64,000 bases of DNA from Halobiforma lacisalsi AJ5 (lineage in GTDB: Archaea > Halobacteriota > Halobacteria > Halobacteriales > Natrialbaceae), in the NCBI RefSeq assembly GCF_000226975.2, contig NZ_CP019285.1, forward strand, positions 2,232,001 through 2,296,000, read 5' to 3'. Every line of letters starts with the position of its first letter. The first letter of the stretch is position 1. The position numbers and the translations under genes were made by a program. This document shows, one piece after another, positions 1 to 8,425 of the stretch. Below the pieces are notes generated by a model. It did no database searches. It was given only the letters and a program-made list of their open reading frames with translations, and was not told where the DNA came from.

Positions 1-124
1 TGCAGAGCGTCGTTCCTCGCGCTCGCCGACCGCACCGTCGCGTGCTCGTGGGGGTCGTGGGCCCACGCGATTCATCGGGCGCTCGACCGAAAGGATATTG
101 TATTTGACTGAAACCTCTGGGCAT

Positions 125-1225
125 ATGTCCCCCCTGAGCACGTCTTTCCTGTGGCTCCTCCTTGCGTTCGGCGTCGGGACTGCCTCGGTTCTCGGCGTCG
201 GTCTCGGCTACGGTTACGGCCGTCTGGCTCGCAACTGGAGCGACGAACGGGCCGTTCGCGGAGCGAACGTCGTGGCGATCGGCCCGTCGGCGGTCGTGGG
301 AATCGCCGTCTGGATCGTCGTCGATGCCGGCGCGACCGTGGGGGACCTACTCCGCGGCGACGGCGTCGGCACCGTGGTCCTCGCTGCCGTCGCCGGCGGC
401 GTCGCCGCGGGGTGTGTCGCGGCGGGAACGGTCGCCGGGATTGCACGCCGGTACGACCTGCCGGGGATGGACGATCCGTCTTGCGCCCGAAACCACTATT
501 TCCGGTACGTGTCCGGGCTGTTTATGGTTACTCTGCTTTTCGCCTCCCTGCTCGAGCCGGCGATCGAAGCCGGGGCGCTCGCAGTTGCCGGAGTACTGCT
601 TTTGTTTTTCGCTGGCTTCTGGGCCGGTAGTCCCTTCCTCCGAGAGTTAACGATCGGGACGCGACCGCCGACCGGCCCCGAGCAGGATCGGCTCGAGGGG
701 ATCCTCGAGGCGGTGAGCCTCGAGCCACGACGCGTACGCGTCGTCGAGGCCGGCGATCGGTACGCTGGCGTCGAACTACTCGGAGCGCCCGGCGGCCGAA
801 CGCTCTTCGTCGGTGAAGGTGCGCTGTCGGGACTCGAAGACGAGGCTCTGACCGGAGTCGTCGCGGCTCGGCGGGAGCAGGCAGCCCACTGCGAGCGGTT
901 CGTCTCCGCGATCGTCCTCGTGTGTGCTGCCGTGCCACTGTTGGCGGGTCTGACCGGCGAACTGCAACTGCCCGCCGGAATCGGAGCGACGGCAGTACTG
1001 GGGTTCGTCGGGTTCGCCGTCTCCCGACGGCTCCGATTGCGCGCGGACGCACGTGCTGCCGAGCGGGTCGGACCGGGAACGCTGGCCGACGCGTTCGAGC
1101 GGGCCGCCGACGAGTCGGGGTTCGATCTCGAGACGTCACCGAAACGCACCTGGTTCGGAACGACCCCGCCGCTTGCCGTACGGATCGAGCGACTCCGGGC
1201 TGCCGTGGCGTCCGGTGACGACTGA
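125..1225 (+). CDS. Multi-pass membrane protein resembling an inactive M48 (HtpX-like) peptidase
   Basis: The protein has 366 residues with hydrophobic segments near residues 8-30, 50-75, 82-108, 125-165 and 260-300. Between them is a stretch (about 225-258) whose layout resembles M48 peptidases: a core of the form LFVGEGALSGLEDEAL, followed where the zinc-binding HExxH helix should be by ARREQ (about 248-252). The metal ligands are therefore absent. If related to HtpX/Ste24 it is a pseudo-enzyme; the family call is inference from pattern alone. The ATG at 125 is preferred over an upstream TTG at 98, because a TATA-like element lies around 96-105, fitting a leaderless transcript. It could simply be an unrelated haloarchaeal membrane protein. 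Confidence 0.6.
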   Translation: MSPLSTSFLWLLLAFGVGTASVLGVGLGYGYGRLARNWSDERAVRGANVVAIGPSAVVGIAVWIVVDAGATVGDLLRGDGVGTVVLAAVAGGVAAGCVAAGTVAGIARRYDLPGMDDPSCARNHYFRYVSGLFMVTLLFASLLEPAIEAGALAVAGVLLLFFAGFWAGSPFLRELTIGTRPPTGPEQDRLEGILEAVSLEPRRVRVVEAGDRYAGVELLGAPGGRTLFVGEGALSGLEDEALTGVVAARREQAAHCERFVSAIVLVCAAVPLLAGLTGELQLPAGIGATAVLGFVGFAVSRRLRLRADARAAERVGPGTLADAFERAADESGFDLETSPKRTWFGTTPPLAVRIERLRAAVASGDD

Positions 1226-1279
1226 TCGACGAACACCTCGAGACGAAAGGGCAGGACGAACCGAAACGAACGACGTGCG

Positions 1280-1552
1280 TCAGCGATACAGCGAGAGATA
1301 GAGCATGCCGAACCCGACGATGAACGGGACCGTCTCCACGATGTAAAACACGGTCGAGGGAGACGGGAGTTGCGAGATGATCGTCGTGAGTCCGACGCCC
1401 ATACTGAGGAACGCGAACCCGATGAACGCCGATTCGAGGCGCTTCGAGGGCTGTTTACGATAGGACTGGAAACTGATGAGGGTCAGCCCGAGCGCCAGGG
1501 CGAACACCGTCATCTGCATCATCATCAGGAGGGCTTCGATGACTACCTCCAT
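1280..1552 (-). CDS. Small three-helix membrane protein, DUF7521-like
   Basis: This 90-residue protein has three predicted membrane helices (about 4-24, 42-60, 68-88) separated by a short basic loop (SYRKQPSKR). It lies downstream of, and on the same strand as, an ArsR-like regulator gene (58 nt gap), an arrangement common in haloarchaea. The pairing suggests a membrane partner controlled by, or modulating, the adjacent regulator. No enzymatic motif is visible. The DUF7521 assignment is from memory of the family pattern and is moderate. Confidence 0.75.
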   Translation of the reverse strand: MEVVIEALLMMMQMTVFALALGLTLISFQSYRKQPSKRLESAFIGFAFLSMGVGLTTIISQLPSPSTVFYIVETVPFIVGFGMLYLSLYR

Positions 1553-1610
1553 CGGCGCTCACCGGCCCGGCGGACCCGTCGGGAGAGGGCGGAATCGTTT
1601 CCCACCATCG

Positions 1611-1961
1611 TTATTGCACGCCCAGGTCGTCCCAGAGTCTGCTGAATCGATCCGGCAGGTTCTCCTCGCGGAAGATACGGACGTCGTACTCGTCGTCTTC
1701 GAGGGAGATGACCGTGCTGTTGAAGTTACAGGTGTACTCCTTGTAGTGGTTCCCGTCGTCGGCCACGAGAGTTCGATCCTTGATCAGGTCGTTCTCCTCG
1801 AGCAGGTCGAGACGACGGTAGATCGTCGGCTGGGAGAGATCGAGCCGCTCCGCGAGTTCTTTTGCCGAGCCGGGTTCTCGGCTAATCGACGCGAGAACGG
1901 TGCGTGCGTGTTCGTCCCCGATCGTATCGAGTATTTCTTCGATGGAGGACTCATCATCCAT
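1611..1961 (-). CDS. ArsR-like winged-helix transcriptional regulator
   Basis: This 116-residue protein starts with an acidic tail and a winged helix (about 8-75). The core LAERLDLSQPTIYRRLDLL is a typical recognition helix, followed by a wing with DRTLVADDGNHYKEYTC. The C-terminal 40 residues may dimerise. Such ArsR/HTH_20-type regulators are frequent in haloarchaea and often precede a small membrane protein, as here. The sequence upstream contains an inverted repeat with a TATA-like core at 2036-2051. The ligand or signal is unknown; a single Cys argues against classical metal sensing. Confidence 0.8.
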   Translation of the reverse strand: MDDESSIEEILDTIGDEHARTVLASISREPGSAKELAERLDLSQPTIYRRLDLLEENDLIKDRTLVADDGNHYKEYTCNFNSTVISLEDDEYDVRIFREENLPDRFSRLWDDLGVQ

Positions 1962-2035
1962 GTCTCGTTATTAGAAACATTCACAGCAAAAACTTTCCGA
2001 GTCGTCCAGGGCGTTTACATGTCAGTCAGCTCGCA

Positions 2036-2051
2036 ATAGTATTTATACTAT
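2036..2051. promoter_or_regulatory. Inverted repeat with TATA-like centre
   Basis: ATAGTA and TACTAT arms flank TTTA, giving a 6-bp inverted repeat around a TATA-like core. It lies between the minus-strand ArsR-like gene (start 1961) and the plus-strand zinc-ribbon gene (start 2173). It could be an operator or promoter element; no function is proven. Confidence 0.35.
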
Positions 2052-2172
2052 GACACTATCGGAGAAGAATCAAGTCGGGTGTTTTCAGCTCGTGAGAAAG
2101 CCTATATATACCGCTTTTCCTGTCCCGAAGCCGCTGACCACGATATATCATGCAAGGGTGTGATATCGAGAT

Positions 2173-2373
2173 ATGGCAACGACTGATGGCGTATCAAATG
2201 GGATGACCGAACCGTGTGAAGTGTGTGGTACAGACACGTTGCACGAGGTCTCGGTCCAGCTCGTAACCGAAGGTGGCAGCGGCGACAACGCACAGTACTC
2301 TCGTGAACCATACCGTGTTCGGGAATGTCAGCGGTGTGGCAACAGGGAGAGTCAGCGGATGAACAACGCCTGA
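2173..2373 (+). CDS. Small two-CxxC zinc-ribbon protein (DUF7835-like)
   Basis: The 66-residue protein carries CEVC near residues 15-18 and CQRC near 53-56, a beta-ribbon pattern that would bind one zinc ion. Haloarchaea encode many such micro-proteins, most without known function. A TATA-like element CGATATATCA at 2141-2150 is about 27 nt upstream of the ATG and supports a leaderless transcript from this start. A second TATA-like run lies at 2102-2110. The family name is tentative. Confidence 0.75.
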   Translation: MATTDGVSNGMTEPCEVCGTDTLHEVSVQLVTEGGSGDNAQYSREPYRVRECQRCGNRESQRMNNA

Positions 2374-2618
2374 TCGGAACCCCCATCCACTCGGACGGTT
2401 TACTGTCCGTCAGTTCCGGCGCGACCGCGACTAGGGCGGCGGGTGCGCCGATCTATCGGGACAGGGATCCGTATCGGACGATCGCGGCGAGGCGACGACC
2501 GGGCGGGGAGGTGGCGAGACGACGGGAGCGATACCGGGACCGTCCGTGCGTGTTTTCGATCCGAGTTCTCGAAGCGTCTCCGGTAGCTACTTGAGTCGAC
2601 CGCGCAACCGACACGACT

Positions 2619-3329
2619 ATGGGCGGACGCGGGCCGAAACGAGAACTCGCGGAGAAGATCGCCGGGGAGATCACGCTGAGCGACGACCCCGGCGCGACTT
2701 TGCGAAAGTGGCGAACCGACTTCGACGTTTCCCAGACCGACCTGGCCGGGGAGCTGGACGTCTCCTCGTCGGTCATCTCCGACTACGAGAGCGGGCGACG
2801 CGAGAGCCCGGGGATCGGCGTCGTCGGTCGTCTCGTCGAGGGACTACTCGCCATCGACGAGCGCCGCGGCGGGGACCGCATCCGACAGTACGGTCGGGTT
2901 CTCTCCGCGGGGTTCGACAGCGACGTCGTTCACGACCTGCGGGAGTACGCGACGTCGATCCCCCTCGAGTCGCTGTACGAGGACATCGGGGCGACGGAGG
3001 TCACGGCCGGTAACACGGATCGCGTCAGCGGCCACACCGTCATCGACAGCATCGAGGCGATCACACGACTGTCCAGCGAGGAGTTCTTCCGCCTCTACGG
3101 ACAGAGTACGAACCGTGTGCTCGTCTTCACGGGCGTGACTCGCGGGGAGTCGCCGCTGGTTGCCCTGCGAGTCGTCAACCCGACCCCCAACGCGGTGGTG
3201 TTACACGGGATCGACGAGGACGACCTGTGGGATCACGCGGCCGACCTGGCGCGCATCGACGGCTACGCGCTTGCCGTGACCGACGCGCCGCTCGAGGACG
3301 TGCTGGATCGACTGGTCACGATCGAGTAG
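2619..3329 (+). CDS. XRE-type HTH transcriptional regulator
   Basis: The 236-residue protein has a Cro/C1-type helix-turn-helix at about 28-65 (core VSQTDLAGELDVSSSVISDY) and a C-terminal alpha/beta domain (about 120-236) in which strands such as NRVLVFTGVTRGESPLVALRV are evident. This architecture matches a conserved archaeal regulator family (COG1709-like). It is monocistronic by position, followed after about 90 nt by a small membrane-protein gene. Targets are unknown. The family fit is strong on the HTH and moderate on the C-terminal domain. Confidence 0.8.
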   Translation: MGGRGPKRELAEKIAGEITLSDDPGATLRKWRTDFDVSQTDLAGELDVSSSVISDYESGRRESPGIGVVGRLVEGLLAIDERRGGDRIRQYGRVLSAGFDSDVVHDLREYATSIPLESLYEDIGATEVTAGNTDRVSGHTVIDSIEAITRLSSEEFFRLYGQSTNRVLVFTGVTRGESPLVALRVVNPTPNAVVLHGIDEDDLWDHAADLARIDGYALAVTDAPLEDVLDRLVTIE

Positions 3330-3422
3330 CGGCGGGTCGCCGGACAAACTCGGGCATGGGACGGGCACGGGATCGCCAACGATGAGAGCGACGATGGAGC
3401 CAACGATTGTGGGTGATCGGCG

Positions 3423-3734
3423 ATGAGCCCCTCGAAACTGCGGACGAGCGAGCGGCGCACGCTTCTTTTGACCATCGCGTACATGGGCTCGCTGGGCGTT
3501 GTCTATGCGATCGACGACTCGAAGCTCTGGTTGCTCTGGGCGGCCGTCGCCGTGGCCTTCGCGGGAGGAGTGTTGGTGCATTCTAACCGATCGTCCACGG
3601 AGGCCGAATCCGAAGCGACGTCCGCTCGAGGAGCGTCGGGACCGAGCACCGATGGTGACGGCGACGGGGGTTCCGGGTCGGGGGCCGAGGCAGAATCGAG
3701 GTCGCGGTCGACCTCCGACGCCGACCGCCGATAA
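3423..3734 (+). CDS. Small membrane protein with acidic tail
   Basis: The 103-residue protein has a basic N-terminus, two predicted membrane helices (about 14-30 and 35-52) and a low-complexity Ser/Gly/Asp/Glu tail of about 45 residues that would be disordered. It converges with the GIDE-like gene on the other strand, the stop codons being a few bases apart. The family is not recognised. The acidic tail and two-helix hairpin support a real haloarchaeal gene. Confidence 0.65.
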   Translation: MSPSKLRTSERRTLLLTIAYMGSLGVVYAIDDSKLWLLWAAVAVAFAGGVLVHSNRSSTEAESEATSARGASGPSTDGDGDGGSGSGAEAESRSRSTSDADRR

Positions 3735-3740
3735 CCCGTC

Positions 3741-4859
3741 TCAGAACAGCCACCATCCGTGCCCAGCCAGCCCGAGCAGGAGCCACAGTCCGGTCGCACC
3801 CGTCACCGTGGCTCCGAAGGCACAGCCGGCTATCGTCCGCCGGAAGTGACGGTCCACGGCGCGGTCATTCCCCGGTACGACGACGAACTCCGGCATCGAC
3901 GGGGCGTCCGTTATCGTGGGCCCGTCGCGTGCGACGCCGACCACCGTCACCTCGTCACCCGGCTCGAGTACCGACTCGTGGTAGACGGCGGCGTCGGCCT
4001 CGGGGTCCTCGCCGTCGGTCTCGAGGAGCCGGGTCGCGAGCGGCTCCGGCGGGGCCGCATCGGCCGGGACGGGGACGGATGCCGACCGCTCGAGGCGGAC
4101 CGTTGCTCCTTCGGGATCGACCGCGATGCGCCCGGTCTCGTCGCGCACGGCGAAGGGGACCCGACGTTCGTCGACGCGCTCGGTGTGGTCGACGAGCAGC
4201 GATCCGAGGCCCGCGAAGCCGGGCTCCGTTCCCCGGCCGGCCCCAACCGTCGGCGACTCCGTCGGCAGCCGCTCGTCCTCGGCGACTCGAGTCGCGTCCA
4301 GCCGGTACTGGACCGCCTCGGTCCCGCTCACCGGGGCCTCGAGAGTCCCTTCGATCGGAGTGACTTCCCCGTCGACGCGGATCAGCCCCGACTCGGCTTC
4401 GACGCCGGCCGCTTCGATCGGCCGGCTCCGTCGGACGGCGAGATACGACCGGGCGTTGGTCGCCGCGCCCGCGAGGAGGTAACAGCCGGTCCCGACGAGG
4501 AGCCCGCCGGCGACGATGACCCCCAGCACGATTCGACTCCGTCCGAACGGGTTCCCGGGGCCGACGGGATATCGCCCGAGAGCGAAAGGGAGCCACGTCA
4601 GCAGGGTCGCGACTCCCATCGCGACCGCGTAGAGGCGGGGGTCGAGGTCGACCCGCCGGTCGAGCCAGTCGAGGCCCGTCCGGGCGTCGTCGTTCCAGAC
4701 GGCCAGTCCGACGACGAGCAGCCAGACGTGTGCCAAAAGCGCCAGCACGGCGAGATCGAGGCCGGTGATCGCGTCGGTGGCGGCCGCTGTTGCTGTTGGT
4801 GTTGGTGTTGCTGTTGCGAGAGTGAACGACGACGCCGTCGATGCAACTACAACTACCAT
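3741..4859 (-). CDS. GIDE-like (MULAN-type) membrane protein
   Basis: The protein is 372 residues from the ATG at 4859. Upstream in-frame sequence is arginine-rich shadow of gcvH and was excluded. After an N-terminal hydrophobic segment come helices near 33-52, 75-95 and 105-130, a central soluble domain (about 145-330) and a final hydrophobic helix near 345-368. The soluble part contains the GIDE/BAM pattern: a value/charge strand, then IEGTLEAPVSGTEAVQYRLD. GIDE domains are known from the mitochondrial E3 ligase MULAN. No RING finger is present here, so ubiquitin-ligase activity is not implied. Confidence 0.65.
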   Translation of the reverse strand: MVVVVASTASSFTLATATPTPTATAAATDAITGLDLAVLALLAHVWLLVVGLAVWNDDARTGLDWLDRRVDLDPRLYAVAMGVATLLTWLPFALGRYPVGPGNPFGRSRIVLGVIVAGGLLVGTGCYLLAGAATNARSYLAVRRSRPIEAAGVEAESGLIRVDGEVTPIEGTLEAPVSGTEAVQYRLDATRVAEDERLPTESPTVGAGRGTEPGFAGLGSLLVDHTERVDERRVPFAVRDETGRIAVDPEGATVRLERSASVPVPADAAPPEPLATRLLETDGEDPEADAAVYHESVLEPGDEVTVVGVARDGPTITDAPSMPEFVVVPGNDRAVDRHFRRTIAGCAFGATVTGATGLWLLLGLAGHGWWLF

Positions 4860-4906
4860 CGAAAAGAAGTGGAGGCGTAAACGGGAGCCCGAGCCCGGCG
4901 GCCCGA

Positions 4907-5290
4907 TCAGGCGATCTGGTCCTCGTACTCGTCGGCGGACAGCAAGGTCTCGAGTTCGTCCGTGTCGTCGGCCTCGATCTCGAGCATCCAGCCGTCGCCG
5001 AACGGGTCCTCGTTGACGAGTTCGGGCGCGTCGAACAGTTCCTCGTTGATCGAGACGACTTCGCCGCCGACCGGCGCGTAGAGGTCCGACACCGCCTTGA
5101 TCGATTCGATGACGCCGAACTCTTCTTCCTGACCGAGGTCGTCGCCCTCGTCGGGGAGTTCGACGAAGACTACGTCGCCGAGTTCGTCCTGTGCGAAGTC
5201 GGAGATACCGACGCGGACGATGCCGTCGGTTTCTTCGGCCCACTCGTGCGATTCCAGGTACCGCCTGTCGTCGGGTACGTCGAAGCTCAT
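4907..5290 (-). CDS. gcvH: Glycine cleavage system H protein
   Basis: This 127-residue lipoyl-carrier protein shuttles the methylamine group between the P, T and L proteins of glycine cleavage. The lipoylation site is the lysine in [11 protein letters not shown] (near residue 60), and the hybrid-motif region [11 protein letters not shown] follows. Length matches the family. It lies 5 nt downstream of gcvT on the same strand, so the two are almost certainly co-transcribed. The expected gcvP genes do not follow. Confidence 0.96.
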   Translation of the reverse strand: MSFDVPDDRRYLESHEWAEETDGIVRVGISDFAQDELGDVVFVELPDEGDDLGQEEEFGVIESIKAVSDLYAPVGGEVVSINEELFDAPELVNEDPFGDGWMLEIEADDTDELETLLSADEYEDQIA

Positions 5291-5295
5291 TGTGC

Positions 5296-6393
5296 TTATG
5301 CAGTATCGATGAAGGGTGTGGTTTCAACTCTTGCCTTTTTCGACCGGCCGCGGACGACGACCTGCAGGGTCGTTCCAGGATCCGAGTACTCGACTGGAAC
5401 GTACGCGAAGCCGATCGCCTGTTCCAGCGTCGGGCTCATCGTGCCGCTCGTGACCGTGCCGATCACGCGGCTCTCGGTGTTCGTCACGTCGTAACCGTGC
5501 CGGGGGACGCCACGATCGATCAACTGGAAGCCGACCAGTTTCTCCTCGACGCCCTCTTCCTCGATCTCCGCGAGGGCGTCGCGGCCGACGAACTCTGTCT
5601 CGAGGTCGACGGTGAAGCCGATGCCGGCCTCGTAGGGGTTCCGCGGGTCGTCCTCGTGATCGAAGTCCTGTCCGGCAAGCAGGAGACCGGCCTCGATCCG
5701 GAGCGTATCCCGGGCGCCGAGCCCGCAGGGCTGGCAGTCGAACAGCGACCAGATGTGCTCGGCCTCGGACCAGGGAACGATCAGTTCGAACCCGTCCTCG
5801 CCGGTGTAGCCGGTGCGAGCCGTCCAGCAGTCGATGCCGTCGATCGTCGCGTACTGGGCTTCGAACCGGGAGAGATCGGTGACCGACTCGTCGGTCTCCG
5901 CCTCGACCAGATCGGGGGCCGACGGCCCCTGGACCGCGAACATCGCGTACTCGTCGGTCCGGTTGTCGACGGTCGCCTCGAGGTCGAGGTCGTTCCGATA
6001 GCTGATCCAGCGTTCGTGGGTCTCCTCGTCGGTGCCCGCGTTGGGAACGAAGAGGTAGGTCGGCTCCCCGTCCTCGTCCGGGAGTCGATAGACGACGGTG
6101 TCGTCGATGATGATTCCGTCCTCGTCGGTGATGGCTGCGTACTGGGAGTCGCCGACGTCGAGTCGACTCACGTCGTTGGTCGTGAGCCGCTGCATCAGGG
6201 TCGTTGCGTCAGGGCCGCTGACGTGAATCTGACCCATGTGAGAGACGTCGAAGATGCCGGCGTCCTCGCGGACGGCGTCGTGTTCCGTCTGGATCGAGTC
6301 GAACTCGACCGGCATGTCCCAGCCGCCAAACTCCGTGAACTTCGCTCCGCGCTCGTCGTGGATCCCACGTAACGGCGGCGTCTGAAGCGGCAT
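5296..6393 (-). CDS. gcvT: Glycine cleavage system T protein (aminomethyltransferase)
   Basis: GcvT releases ammonia from the lipoyl-bound aminomethyl group and transfers the one-carbon unit to tetrahydrofolate. The 365-residue protein has the GcvT N-terminal signature ([15 protein letters not shown], about residues 18-35), the folate-binding part with [14 protein letters not shown], and the C-terminal barrel domain. The start at 6393 gives [10 protein letters not shown], the usual archaeal N-terminus. An ATG five codons upstream at 6408 is also possible. It heads a two-gene unit with gcvH. Confidence 0.95.
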   Translation of the reverse strand: MPLQTPPLRGIHDERGAKFTEFGGWDMPVEFDSIQTEHDAVREDAGIFDVSHMGQIHVSGPDATTLMQRLTTNDVSRLDVGDSQYAAITDEDGIIIDDTVVYRLPDEDGEPTYLFVPNAGTDEETHERWISYRNDLDLEATVDNRTDEYAMFAVQGPSAPDLVEAETDESVTDLSRFEAQYATIDGIDCWTARTGYTGEDGFELIVPWSEAEHIWSLFDCQPCGLGARDTLRIEAGLLLAGQDFDHEDDPRNPYEAGIGFTVDLETEFVGRDALAEIEEEGVEEKLVGFQLIDRGVPRHGYDVTNTESRVIGTVTSGTMSPTLEQAIGFAYVPVEYSDPGTTLQVVVRGRSKKARVETTPFIDTA

Positions 6394-6568
6394 ACTTGAG
6401 GCTGACATTCCGGGGATAGTAATGTCTTTCCGTCGGCCGAATCGCCCTCGGACAGTCGTGCTGCGGGACGGAATCGTCCGCCTCCGGCAGGTGAGGTCTC
6501 CGGCGGGTGAGGTCTCCGGTGGGTCGAAGAAAGAAGGGTGCTCGAGCGCAGTCGATGTCGTGAGCCGT

Positions 6569-8155
6569 TCAGCTACTGTACTCCGTGAACGTCAGGGTAT
6601 AGTCCCCGCTGCCGCTGTAGGCGTCGACCAGAACGTGGAGGTCCGTCGACGTGTCGGGGTTCTCGATGACGATCTCCTCGTCGCTTCCCCAGGTGTAGGA
6701 GATGTGGTCGTAGTCGGAGGTCGTCGGACACTGGTCGCGCTCGTTGGCGTAGAGGTCGAACGTCGAATCGCTCGGCCCCTGCAGGTCGATGACGATCTGG
6801 CGCGGATCGTCGAACTCCCAGCTATAGGTCCAGCAGTCGCTGTCCCAGTAGCCGCCGAGCGAGTCCGTGATAGTGCTCGTAGCGGTGTCGTCGCCGCCGT
6901 CGCCGTCATCGCCGTCGTCGCCGTCGTCCGGATCGGTGTTGACCGCGTTGTTCGCGTCCACGCGACCGGACCCCTGTTCGTCGGACGAGAGGCCGACGTC
7001 GACGGCGGTGTTCTGCAGGTGGTCGCGCAGTTGCTCGTTCGTGAGGTTCGTGTGGGCCGACAGGGTCAGCCCCGCGACGCCTGCCGCGACCGGTGACGCC
7101 ATCGACGTCCCGGAGAACTCGTCGTAGTCGTCCCAGTTGACCGTCGAGAGGACGTTACTACCCGGAGCGGCGAGTTCGATCTCCGGTCCGACGTTCGAGA
7201 AGTTCGAGAGGTTCTCGTTCTCGTCGAGCGAGGAGACCGCGACGACGGTGTCGTACGCCGCGGGATACGAGACGCTGCTCCCGTAGTCGTTGCCGGCCGC
7301 CGCGACCAGCAGCGACCCCTCGTCGTAGGCGTACTGGCAGGCGTTGTCCATCGTGCTCGAGTAGCCGCCACCGCCCAGGGACATGTTGATGACCTCGGCT
7401 CCCTGGTCGGCCGACCACTGGATCGCGTCCGCGATGTCCGACAGCGACCCGCCGCCGCTCTCGTCGAGCGCGCGGGCACTCAGCAACGAACAGTTCGAGA
7501 TACCGGCGTGGCCGGTCCCGTTGTCCGTCCCGCCGCCAGCGATCCCGCCGACGTGCGTCCCGTGGTTCTCGTCCTGGGTTACCGGATACGGGTCGCCGTC
7601 GCTGTCGGCGAAGTCGTACCCGTAGTTCGAGACGCTGCCGTCCATGCTCCCCTCGAGGTTGGGGTGGTCGTACTGGATCCCCTGGTCGACGATCGAAATC
7701 GTCACGTCGGAGTCACCCAGTGTGGTGTCCCACGCGCCCTCACAGTTGACCTGCTGGGGGGCGTACTGGTCGCCGTAGAGGGGATCGTTCGGCGTGTAGA
7801 ACGCCTTGACCGTCGCGTTGTCTTCGGCGTACTCGACGTCGCGATCCTCGAGGACGTTCTCCTTGAATTTCCTTTTCGCCCGGTCGGCGGCCTTTTCCGG
7901 GAACTCGACCGCGACGTAGCCGAGCGTTTCGTTCTCGTGGACGATCTTTGCGTTGCTGGGGATCTTCGTCTCGACCGTCCCCCGGAGATCGGAGACCGAA
8001 TCGTCGAGGCCAACGAGGATTTCGTTTTTCTTCGGGCCCGGTTTACGACCCGGGGTCGCGCCGGTGACGCCGCTGAACCCGAGGAACGCACCCAGTGCAC
8101 CGGTCGCTTTCAGTACTGATCGTCGATCGAACGTTGGGTTGTCATCACCTGTCAT
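6569..8155 (-). CDS. Tat-exported subtilisin-like serine protease (halolysin type)
   Basis: The 528-residue precursor has a twin-arginine signal ([19 protein letters not shown]), an inhibitor-like prodomain (about 40-120), and an S8 catalytic domain with Asp in [11 protein letters not shown] (about 155), His in [12 protein letters not shown] (about 197) and Ser in [11 protein letters not shown] (about 348). An Asp/Gly linker near 405-425 leads to a C-terminal beta domain of pre-peptidase type. It should act outside the cell as a salt-dependent protease. A TATA-like box lies 30 nt upstream. The next gene upstream is a paralogue in the same orientation. Confidence 0.93.
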   Translation of the reverse strand: MTGDDNPTFDRRSVLKATGALGAFLGFSGVTGATPGRKPGPKKNEILVGLDDSVSDLRGTVETKIPSNAKIVHENETLGYVAVEFPEKAADRAKRKFKENVLEDRDVEYAEDNATVKAFYTPNDPLYGDQYAPQQVNCEGAWDTTLGDSDVTISIVDQGIQYDHPNLEGSMDGSVSNYGYDFADSDGDPYPVTQDENHGTHVGGIAGGGTDNGTGHAGISNCSLLSARALDESGGGSLSDIADAIQWSADQGAEVINMSLGGGGYSSTMDNACQYAYDEGSLLVAAAGNDYGSSVSYPAAYDTVVAVSSLDENENLSNFSNVGPEIELAAPGSNVLSTVNWDDYDEFSGTSMASPVAAGVAGLTLSAHTNLTNEQLRDHLQNTAVDVGLSSDEQGSGRVDANNAVNTDPDDGDDGDDGDGGDDTATSTITDSLGGYWDSDCWTYSWEFDDPRQIVIDLQGPSDSTFDLYANERDQCPTTSDYDHISYTWGSDEEIVIENPDTSTDLHVLVDAYSGSGDYTLTFTEYSS

Positions 8156-8180
8156 GGTGTAGTGTCACGAACGACGAATG

Positions 8181-8190
8181 TATATTAAAA
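8181..8190 (-). promoter_or_regulatory. TATA-like box of first subtilase gene
   Basis: Read on the minus strand this is TTTTAATATA, centred about 30 nt upstream of the subtilase ATG at 8155. The rest of the 270-nt gap between the two protease genes is AT-rich for this window, so the downstream protease probably has its own promoter. Confidence 0.6.
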
Positions 8191-8425
8191 CGTTGTGAAA
8201 CGCTGAGAAATTTAATACGATATTGATAGGATCATGTGAGTGTCTTCGGAAAGTAGCTTTCAGACATTTTCACTGGAAGTTGTGATAGGCTGTTACTACT
8301 AGTAATCTGATTGAACTCGAACACCGTTGTTTCGGACCCTCAGCCGAAGCGGCGGTCAAAACGGTGGTGATCGGAAAACCGCGGACCGGAAGCGGGGTGG
8401 ACCGCTGCTCCACGGGGAGGGTCGG

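Noticed and set aside
1..111. Open frame from the left window edge to a TGA at 109-111, and a possible minus-strand gene start at 73-75
   Set aside because: Only about 36 codons are visible, without a recognisable motif, and both readings compete for the same TATA-like sequence.
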